NCBI GenBank assembly: GCA_019347795.1
Contig: JAHWKS010000406.1
Location: forward strand, 1 to 5,870
DNA: 5,870 nt
Origin: Planctomycetota bacterium
GTDB taxonomy: Bacteria > Planctomycetota > Planctomycetia > Pirellulales > Pirellulaceae
Reading direction: 5' to 3'
Part shown: piece by piece, positions 1 through 5,082 of the stretch
Layout of the letters: every line of letters begins with the position of its first letter
How positions within the stretch are numbered: the stretch's first letter is position 1
Notes under the pieces: model-generated
The model's input: the letters and a program-made list of their open reading frames with translations, nothing else
Databases searched by the model: none
What the model was told of the DNA's origin: nothing
Program-made: the position numbers and the translations under genes

Positions 1-1085
1 TCGAAACGGTGGCGGCCGGCGGCGGCTCGATCTGCCGCTTCGACGGCGTGAAGCTGGTGGTCGGTCCCGACAGCGCCGGCGCCGACCCCGGCCCCGCCTG
101 CTACGGCCGCGGCGGCCCGCTCTCCGTGACCGACCTGAACTTCTACCTCGGCAAGATCCTGCCGGAGCATTTTCCCTTTCCGCTCGATCTGGCGGCGGTG
201 GAGCGTCGATTGACGCAACTCAAGGAGGAAGTTCTTCAGGCGACCGGGAAGGCCTACGAGTTGCATGAATTGGCGGGCGGCCTGGTCCGCCTGACGAACG
301 CGAACATGGCGAAGGCCATCCGCACGATCTCCATCGCCAAGGGCTATGACCCGCGCGATTACGTGCTGGTCGCCTTCGGCGGGGCGGCGGGTCAACACGC
401 CTGTGCGGTCGCCGGCGAACTGGGCATGACGCAAATTCTCAACCATCCCGACGCCGGCCTGTTGAGCGCGTACGGCATCGGCATGGCCGACGTGGTGCGA
501 CGCCGCGAGCAAGGCGTCTATCGCCCTTACCATGACGCGGCAATGGCGGTGTTGGAGGAAGTCTTTGCGTCTCTGATCGATGAGGCGCGGCGCGAAGTCC
601 TGGCCGAAGGCGTTCCGCCCGAGCGGATCACGACCACGCGCCTGCTCGATCTCCGCTATCAAGGCCGCGACGCATACCTGACGATTCCCGAGCCGCAGCA
701 AGGAACGTACGGTGAGGCCTATATTGACGAGCATCGCCGCCTTTACGGATACGTGCAGGAAGGGCAGCCGCTGGAGATTGTCGCGGTGCGGGTGGAAGTC
801 GTCGGCCGCTCGCTGGCGCAGCCGCATCCCTCCACTTCCGCCGCGCCCCGTGTTCCCACGCCGGCGACGACGGTGACGGCGTGGTTCGATGCGCGGCCGC
901 ACCCAACCCCCACGTATCATCGCGAGGCCCTGCAAGCCGGCGATTGTCTGGACGGGCCGGCGATTGTCGTGGAGCGGGTGGCGACCACCATCATCGACCC
1001 CGGCTGGCGGGCGGAAACGCTCACCGGCGGCGAGTTGCTCATTCGGCAGACTGGTGCGGCGGCGCCGACGGGGCAACCTGGGTAA
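1..1085 (+). CDS. Hydantoinase A / 5-oxoprolinase family subunit, C-terminal part (5' truncated by window)
   Basis: The frame is open from base 3, so the gene begins upstream of the window; the GTG at 9 is internal. About 360 residues are visible. Near the start are VAAGGGSI, FDG and GPDSAGADPGPACY followed by GGPLSVTD, the signature of the HyuA catalytic domain. At visible residues about 125-132 is FGGAAGQH, then a GLLSAYG motif, both typical of ATP-dependent 5-oxoprolinases and N-methylhydantoinases. The end (GPAIVVE, then TTIIDPGW) is the usual HyuA C-terminus. The family opens a five-membered lactam ring (5-oxoproline or hydantoin) with ATP hydrolysis in the cytoplasm, normally together with HyuB. 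In fused 5-oxoprolinases HyuB follows directly; here TAA at 1083-1085 ends the protein and no HyuB is found downstream. HyuB may be encoded or fused upstream, or the gene may be truncated. Family assignment is firm; the substrate is unknown. Confidence 0.93.
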   Translation, partial: ETVAAGGGSICRFDGVKLVVGPDSAGADPGPACYGRGGPLSVTDLNFYLGKILPEHFPFPLDLAAVERRLTQLKEEVLQATGKAYELHELAGGLVRLTNANMAKAIRTISIAKGYDPRDYVLVAFGGAAGQHACAVAGELGMTQILNHPDAGLLSAYGIGMADVVRRREQGVYRPYHDAAMAVLEEVFASLIDEARREVLAEGVPPERITTTRLLDLRYQGRDAYLTIPEPQQGTYGEAYIDEHRRLYGYVQEGQPLEIVAVRVEVVGRSLAQPHPSTSAAPRVPTPATTVTAWFDARPHPTPTYHREALQAGDCLDGPAIVVERVATTIIDPGWRAETLTGGELLIRQTGAAAPTGQPG

Positions 1086-1199
1086 AGCGGCGGATTGCTG
1101 CCGGATGATTGAATGCGATCAATGGCGGCGGGGGCTTCCGCCCGATGCCTTCAAAGGAACATTCCTGCAGCTCCCGCCCGGTCCCCCGCCCCACCAAGA

Positions 1200-1466
1200 A
1201 TGCAATACGCCCACCTGACCGAAGAGGTCCGCCACCACACGCGCCGCCGCCTGGAAGTCCTCGGCGCCGATGCGGATGCGGAGATGGTGGAAACCATCCT
1301 CATCCGCGACGGCTACTTCTGCGGGCGGCGGTTTGAGTGCGACGGCTTCACCGCAGTCTGGTTCGTGGAAGAGAACGAGCTCAAGATCCACGACCGGGAC
1401 GGCCGGGTCCACGCCGCCGTCGCCATCGACGACCTGGTGCAGCATCGGCGCCGCCACGCGGCGTAA
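1200..1466 (+). CDS. Small conserved-looking hypothetical protein (88 aa)
   Basis: I chose the ATG at 1200 (MQYAHLTEEV) because the longer in-frame version from 1113 adds an Ala/Pro/Arg-rich leader that looks like translated intergenic DNA. The N-terminal third is a charged helix-like stretch (TEEVRHHTRRRLEVL). A compact core follows, ETILIRDGYFCGRRF at about residues 31-45, then AVWFVEENELKIHDRDGR with alternating hydrophobic and acidic residues suggesting beta strands. There is no signal peptide and no membrane segment. I recall similar short unnamed planctomycete proteins with an ETILIR...GRRF core, but this cannot be confirmed here and no function is known. No clear Shine-Dalgarno precedes the ATG. 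The gene lies 114 bases after the hydantoinase on the same strand, so co-transcription is possible. A competing antisense frame at 1119-1529 lacks any recognisable motif. Confidence 0.72.
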   Translation: MQYAHLTEEVRHHTRRRLEVLGADADAEMVETILIRDGYFCGRRFECDGFTAVWFVEENELKIHDRDGRVHAAVAIDDLVQHRRRHAA

Positions 1467-1489
1467 AACGGGCGCCCGGCGCCGATCAT

Positions 1490-1515
1490 TGGCCGCTCGC
1501 AAACGCGTGCGGCCG
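1490..1515. terminator. Strong hairpin between convergent genes, possible bidirectional terminator
   Basis: GGCCGC (1491-1496) pairs with GCGGCC (1509-1514). Inside, CGC (1498-1500) pairs with GCG (1505-1507) around an AAAC loop, leaving one T:T mismatch. The hairpin lies in the 55 bases separating the ends of the 88-aa plus-strand gene and the 57-aa minus-strand gene, where a shared terminator would be expected. No T-run follows on either strand, so an intrinsic terminator of the classical type is not shown. In DNA this GC-rich, hairpins also arise by chance. Confidence 0.35.
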
Positions 1516-1521
1516 CCGCGC

Positions 1522-1695
1522 TTATTCATTCTTATCCGCGACGCGGCTCTTTTTGCTTACGTCGCGCTCCATTTCCTTCTGGCGCTGCTGCTTTTTCTGA
1601 GTGGTCGAGCCGGGGCGCACTCCTTGGTGCTTCTTGCTTTCGGCGCCGGCCGGCTGTCCCTGTTTCTGACCGCCTCGTTTTGCCTGGTCCGCCAT
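1522..1695 (-). CDS. Small basic, low-complexity hypothetical protein (57 aa)
   Basis: The minus strand reads ATG at 1695 to TAA at 1522-1524. The product starts MADQAKRGGQKQGQPAG and ends RVADKNE. Of its 57 residues, 23 are Lys, Arg or Gln. It has no hydrophobic core, signal peptide or membrane segment, so it is expected to be largely disordered, perhaps with a charged helix around QKKQQRQKEMERDVSKK (about residues 33-49). Its start is unusually well supported: a perfect AGGAGG lies at 1702-1707, six bases from the ATG. The gene converges on the 88-aa gene and diverges from the monooxygenase across 135 bases. The composition would suit nucleic-acid or ribosome binding or a stress-related disordered protein, but I do not recognise the family. 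Longer frames over the same bases on both strands are Arg/Pro/Ala-rich and motif-free, and I treat them as shadows. Confidence 0.68.
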   Translation of the reverse strand: MADQAKRGGQKQGQPAGAESKKHQGVRPGSTTQKKQQRQKEMERDVSKKSRVADKNE

Positions 1696-1701
1696 GATTT
1701 T

Positions 1702-1707
1702 CCTCCT
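1702..1707 (-). promoter_or_regulatory. Consensus Shine-Dalgarno for the 57-aa gene
   Basis: The minus strand reads AGGAGG, then AAAATC, then the ATG at 1695. This six-base match to the anti-Shine-Dalgarno with optimal spacing is the strongest ribosome binding site in the window and decides the start of the small gene. Confidence 0.75.
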
Positions 1708-1830
1708 GCGCGAATAGTGGTGGATGTGAAGTCACGGCATAAGACCGCAAACGACGCGCCGAGCGAAGCCGGATTGCCGGAGAGTCGCTCAATGACAAAA
1801 ATCTCGGCTTTCACGCAGCCCTGAGGACCT

Positions 1831-3447
1831 ATGGACATCGCCGAATCGCCGCTCGACGTGCTCATCATCGGGGCCGGCCCGGTGGGGCTGACCTTGGCCT
1901 GCGAGCTGCGCCGCCGCGGCGTGCGGCTGCGGATCATCGACGCCGAAGCAGGACCCACGCCCGTCGACCAGTCACGCGCCTTAGGCATCCACGCGCGAAC
2001 GCTGGAAATGCTAGAAGGTGTGGGCGTTACCAATGATCTGGTCGCGCGGGGGCGTCGCGTCCACGCAATCAACGCGTGGGATCACGGGCGAATGTTCCTT
2101 CGCTTTCAGCCGGAGTTTGATCGGCTTAAGACCCCTTACCCGTTCGTGTTGTCGCTCTCACAGGGGGAAACCGAGCGACGGCTGGAGAAGAAGCTGGCCG
2201 AGTATGGCGTCGGCGTCGAATGGAATGCGCGGCTCACGCAGTTGGACCACTCGCCCGGCGGCGTCGCCGCAAAGGTGTGCGGCCCCGACGGCGCCGAGGC
2301 CGACGTGCACGCGGCGTATCTCGTCGGCTGCGACGGGGCGCACAGCACCGTTCGGCATCAGCTCAATCTCGGCTTCGAGGGGCATCCCTATGAAGAGCGG
2401 TTTTTGCTGGCTGATCTGCGTCTGCGGTGGCCGCTCGCGCAGGACGAAGCGCATCTCCTGCTGACGGATCGCGGCCCCGTAGCCGCGATCCCGCTCCCCG
2501 AGCCGGACTGCTGGCGGCTGATCGACGCGACCGGCGCCTCCGAGGACGACGCTCCCGACGCCGTCGCCGCCCGCTTCGGCGACTTGCTGCACAAGGCGGC
2601 GCTGGAGGATGCGTCGATCGAAGGCGCGATGTGGGCGTCCGCCTTCCGCATCCATCGCCGCGCGACGGACCGGCTGCGTGTCGGCCGCTGCTTCCTGGCG
2701 GGCGACGCGGCGCACATTCACAGCCCCGTCGGCGGGCAAGGGATGAACATCGGCATCCAGGACGCCTGCAACCTGGCCTGGAAGCTGGCGCTGGTGATCG
2801 CCGGCGTCGCTCCCGAGTCGCTTCTTGATTCCTACGAGCAGGAACGGTTGCCGGTAGCCCGCTCCACCCTCCGCGGCACGCACTGGGCGACGCGGCTGGT
2901 CGTGCTGCGGAATCCGCTCGCCCGCGCGATTCGCAATCGCCTCGCGTCGTGGCTTACGAAGCCCGCCCTGGTGCGGCGGCGGCTGACGCGGGAGCTTTCC
3001 GAGCTGGGCGTCCACTACCGCGGCAGCCCCGTCGTCGCAGAAGATCGCACCGGCGCCTGGGCCGGCCCCCGCCCTGGCGAGCGGATTCCGGATGTGGACC
3101 TGGCTTCGCCCACAGGCGCCGTGCGGCTCTTCGACCTGCTGCGGGGAACGAAGCACGTGCTCTTGTGCTTTGAGGAGTCGCGGGAACGGCTTGAGCCGAT
3201 TGCGACGGCGGTTCGCGACCGCTGGAAGGACTTAATCGACTTGTACGTCGTCGTTCGAAACGGGGGACCTGCGATCGACGGCGCCGCTGGGCTGCTCCAG
3301 GACGCAAGCGGCGAACTGCACGGCCGTTTCCACGCCGAATCGCCGTGCCTGTACCTCATTCGCCCCGACGGCTATCTCGGCTATCGCGCCCGCCCGCCGG
3401 ACGCCGCCGCTTTTGAGCGCTACTTGACAAAGGTGGTCGGCAGTTGA
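1831..3447 (+). CDS. FAD-dependent monooxygenase, aromatic-ring hydroxylase (PheA/TfdB/MhpA-like) family
   Basis: This complete 538-residue protein has the expected length for the class A flavin monooxygenases that hydroxylate phenolic rings using NAD(P)H and O2. The Rossmann FAD motif GAGPVG is at residues 14-19, with the acidic residue after strand 2 at D37. QSRALGIHARTLEMLE (47-62) is the usual segment following it. The DG motif is LVGCDGAHSTVR (164-175), and the GD motif contacting the FAD ribityl is FLAGDAAHIHSPVGGQG (288-304), followed by a long helix (DACNLAWKLAL). Residues from about 405 to the end, starting AGPRPGERIPD, match the thioredoxin-fold C-terminal domain seen in these enzymes. 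The ATG at 1831 is preceded by GAGGA (1823-1827), a short four-base spacing, and the FAD motif begins at a normal distance from it. It appears cytoplasmic. No ring-cleavage or other catabolic neighbour is present, so the substrate cannot be inferred; a role in secondary metabolism is equally possible. A long inverted repeat follows the stop by eight bases. Confidence 0.95.
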   Translation: MDIAESPLDVLIIGAGPVGLTLACELRRRGVRLRIIDAEAGPTPVDQSRALGIHARTLEMLEGVGVTNDLVARGRRVHAINAWDHGRMFLRFQPEFDRLKTPYPFVLSLSQGETERRLEKKLAEYGVGVEWNARLTQLDHSPGGVAAKVCGPDGAEADVHAAYLVGCDGAHSTVRHQLNLGFEGHPYEERFLLADLRLRWPLAQDEAHLLLTDRGPVAAIPLPEPDCWRLIDATGASEDDAPDAVAARFGDLLHKAALEDASIEGAMWASAFRIHRRATDRLRVGRCFLAGDAAHIHSPVGGQGMNIGIQDACNLAWKLALVIAGVAPESLLDSYEQERLPVARSTLRGTHWATRLVVLRNPLARAIRNRLASWLTKPALVRRRLTRELSELGVHYRGSPVVAEDRTGAWAGPRPGERIPDVDLASPTGAVRLFDLLRGTKHVLLCFEESRERLEPIATAVRDRWKDLIDLYVVVRNGGPAIDGAAGLLQDASGELHGRFHAESPCLYLIRPDGYLGYRARPPDAAAFERYLTKVVGS

Positions 3448-3454
3448 AGAGAAC

Positions 3455-3538
3455 GAGCCACGGATTCACACCGATTAAACACGGATAGAGATCTTTCCTC
3501 TTCCTCATCCGTGTTTAATCGGCGTTCATCCGTGGCTC
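3455..3538. repeat. Long imperfect palindrome (32-base arms) with CACGGAT units
   Basis: The left arm (3455-3486) and right arm (3507-3538) are reverse complements at 29 of 32 positions, separated by a 20-base pyrimidine-rich loop. The outer ends read GAGCCACGGAT and ATCCGTGGCTC. Each arm also repeats a short unit, CACGGAT, then CACCGAT, then CACGGAT on the left. It begins eight bases after the monooxygenase stop and sits between that gene and the leftward DinB remnant. It could form a very stable stem and stop transcription from both sides. The composition is more A+T-rich than the flanking genes. I recall ACGGATT/CACGGAT-type palindromes as dispersed intergenic (REP-like) elements in several environmental genomes including planctomycetes; copy number in this genome cannot be seen from one window. 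Confidence 0.85.
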
Positions 3539-3566
3539 ACGTCCTCGTCACTCCGCGCGACTGCGC

Positions 3567-3680
3567 CTACTCCTCCGGCCAGGCGCCGAGGGCGCGTCGC
3601 ACGGCGACCAGTTGCCCCAGATGATACGCATTGTGGAGCAGATACAGCACATGCTCGCGGAGCTGCTGCTCCCGGTTCAT
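3567..3680 (-). pseudogene. C-terminal remnant of a DinB-family (DUF664-like) protein, 37 aa
   Basis: The minus strand from ATG 3680 to TAG 3567-3569 encodes [19 protein letters not shown], then [18 protein letters not shown]. The pattern HNAYHLGQL followed by RRALGAWP is the last helix of DinB/DUF664 four-helix-bundle proteins, where the two histidines belong to the metal site. A complete family member has about 150-170 residues with a further N-terminal histidine; here only the last quarter remains. The frame upstream of the ATG runs into the intact DUF1080 gene in another frame, and no N-terminal DinB part is seen up to 4550, so the missing part has been deleted rather than frameshifted. 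A purine-rich AGGAAAGAG precedes the ATG, so expression as a mini-protein 19 bases downstream of the DUF1080 stop cannot be excluded. I favour a decaying gene. Confidence 0.6.
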
Positions 3681-3699
3681 CGAACTCTTTCCTCGTTTG

Positions 3700-4413
3700 C
3701 TATTCCTCGACCGTGACCAGCTTATCCTCAGGATCTTCGACCAGGATCAGACCGCGGAACTGCACTTCCTGAGGGACTTTGTTCGAGTGGAGTTGCAGAC
3801 CGATGGGACCGCTTTGGATCAGCTCGGGCTTGGGCTCCTCCCAATCGGCCGCCAGTTTGCCGTTGATGACGTGCCGGATGCGATTCCCCGTGGCGAGGAT
3901 TTCCATGCGGTTCCAGCCGTGCTGCTTGCCGGCGGCCTTGGCCCGGCCGTCATCGCGATAGATGCTGTTGCGGCGATAGAGATCGTAGAAGCCGTATCCC
4001 GAGGGAAACATCACGAGGTGACCCATGTAGCTGTAGGGATCGCCGCTCTTCTCGACGGACTGGCCCCAGAGGGCAATTCCCGTGTGCATCTCGCTCTCGG
4101 CCAGCCTGGCTTCGAAGATCAGGCGGAAGTTGCGGTACTTGTTTTTGGTCACCAGATACGTGCTGGCCTGCGGCGCGTTCTCCTGGCTATTCTTGCCCAC
4201 AATCACGCCGTCCACGACCGACCAGTACTTCTCCTTTTGCCCCTCCCAGCCGGTGAGATCCTTGCCGTTGAAGAGACGGATCGGCTTTTCACTTTCGGGC
4301 AGTTTCGAGACTTGCTGTTCGCTCCAGTCGGAAGCATCCCCCGACTTGTCCTCCGCCCCAGCGGCGAGCGAAGCAAGCCCCACAACGACCAACATCAGCA
4401 GCAATGAGCGCAT
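3700..4413 (-). CDS. Secreted DUF1080 (3-keto-disaccharide hydrolase-like) protein
   Basis: The complete 237-residue product starts at ATG 4413; GGGAG lies about ten bases upstream. Residues 1-20 are a clear signal peptide: MRS, a hydrophobic run [13 protein letters not shown], then a small-residue end AAGA. It should therefore act in the periplasm or outside the cell. The mature part is one DUF1080 domain, a concanavalin-like beta-sandwich: [13 protein letters not shown] (46-58), [10 protein letters not shown] (64-73), [12 protein letters not shown] (93-104) ending in HTGIALWG (110-117), [20 protein letters not shown] (166-185) and GPIGLQLHS (202-210). Family members are linked to cleavage of 3-keto-disaccharides and glycosides and are very numerous in planctomycetes, but many paralogues are uncharacterised, so the substrate is not known. 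No sugar dehydrogenase or SusC/D-type partner lies in the window. A DinB remnant follows downstream on the same strand. Confidence 0.93.
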   Translation of the reverse strand: MRSLLLMLVVVGLASLAAGAEDKSGDASDWSEQQVSKLPESEKPIRLFNGKDLTGWEGQKEKYWSVVDGVIVGKNSQENAPQASTYLVTKNKYRNFRLIFEARLAESEMHTGIALWGQSVEKSGDPYSYMGHLVMFPSGYGFYDLYRRNSIYRDDGRAKAAGKQHGWNRMEILATGNRIRHVINGKLAADWEEPKPELIQSGPIGLQLHSNKVPQEVQFRGLILVEDPEDKLVTVEE

Positions 4414-4520
4414 GGCGCGTCTCCCAAGGTGGAATGCGAACGAGAACGGCCCTCAGTCTAATCCGCCGGTCGCGACAACGCGACGGGCTGATCAAAATCG
4501 GTCAGAGTGGCGAAGGATTG

Positions 4521-4550
4521 GTCGCATCCCCTCGCTGACGCTTCAGGCTA
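4521..4550 (-). repeat. Dispersed planctomycete-type intergenic repeat overlapping the DUF1992 stop
   Basis: The plus strand holds CTCGCTGACGCTTCAGGC within this span, followed by TA. On the minus strand it begins with TAG and one frame reads SLKRQRGDAT, a peptide I recall from many spurious small planctomycete ORFs, because this sequence is scattered between genes there. Only one copy is present in the window, so repetitiveness is remembered knowledge and is not shown by this sequence. Its first three bases on the minus strand are the TAG stop of the DUF1992 gene. Its function is unknown; it is too short to be a mobile element itself. Confidence 0.5.
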
Positions 4551-4946
4551 CTGTTGGGCCTTCCGCGTTCGCCATTGTGCGACCACGTGATCGATGTCCA
4601 GCGGCATTGTGGTCGACGGCGGGCCCCACAGAGAAGAATTCGCGGCGCGGATCTTTCGGTTGAGAGACTCCACCGCGTCGCGGACCTCCGGCTCGCGAGA
4701 CAGCGTCCAGACGCGCTCCAGCGTGCGATGGACCTCAAGGCGGATCGCCAGGCCCGGCGGGAGGGCGGAAAGATTCTCGCGCCGTAGTTTATCCTTCAGC
4801 CACCAGTCCTCGTCGTACGGCTCGTCGAGGCCCGGAATCGGCTTGCCGAATCCGGGCAGATCGTCGAACTCCCCCGCCGCCTGCGCCTCGCGGATTTGCT
4901 CCTCAACGAACGACTCCCACGTCTGATCGGGCGGCTTGCGATGCAT
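4548..4946 (-). CDS. DUF1992 / DnaJ-C28 conserved domain protein (132 aa)
   Basis: The ATG at 4946 (MHRKPPDQTWESFVEEQI) is preferred over a longer frame starting near 5069, whose extra residues do not resemble the family; no clear Shine-Dalgarno is visible for it. Residues 14-36 carry the family signature: VEEQIREAQAAGEFDDL followed by PGFGKPIPG. The loop DEPYDEDWWLKDKL (41-54) and LPPGLAIRLEV (62-72) complete the domain, equivalent to the E-F-D-L-P-G-x-G-K-P and L-P-P-E-L-x-x-R-x-E pattern of PF09350. The C-terminal half is helical and charged, including the stretch VRDAVESLNRKIRAAN. Despite the domain name there is no J domain or HPD motif, as is usual for bacterial members. The biochemical role is unknown; it is presumably cytoplasmic. 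The gene diverges from the DUF2314 gene across 136 bases. Its TAG stop lies inside an intergenic repeat. Confidence 0.9.
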   Translation of the reverse strand: MHRKPPDQTWESFVEEQIREAQAAGEFDDLPGFGKPIPGLDEPYDEDWWLKDKLRRENLSALPPGLAIRLEVHRTLERVWTLSREPEVRDAVESLNRKIRAANSSLWGPPSTTMPLDIDHVVAQWRTRKAQQ

Positions 4947-5082
4947 AATGCGAGTTGGTCGGGTCAATGTCGGCGCCGCGATCATCCCGCGACGGCCGCG
5001 CTGGTAATTCTTCGCCCCATAGTTTATTCCTGATGGAATGTGAATGCAAAAACCCGGTTCTCTGGTCAATGTCAGGTATCTT

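Noticed and set aside
1127..1142. GGCGG/CCGCC hairpin after the hydantoinase stop as a terminator
   Set aside because: The stem is only five or six pairs, no T-run follows, and such stems are frequent by chance at this GC content.
1119..1529. 136-codon minus-strand open frame overlapping the 88-aa gene
   Set aside because: It has no motif and would run head-on through the hairpin and the end of the 57-aa gene; the plus-strand frame has the more protein-like core.
2158..3156. 332-codon minus-strand open frame antisense to the monooxygenase
   Set aside because: It is rich in Arg, Gly and Ala without domain motifs, and the sense frame has all three flavin-monooxygenase signatures.
3631..4407. 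258-codon plus-strand open frame opposite the DUF1080 gene
   Set aside because: The minus strand encodes a signal peptide plus a complete DUF1080 domain; the plus frame is a mirror image with no motif.
4784..5038. Similar TAGTTTAT-containing segments at about 4786 and 5022
   Set aside because: The match is short and lies partly in coding sequence; it is not enough to call a repeat.
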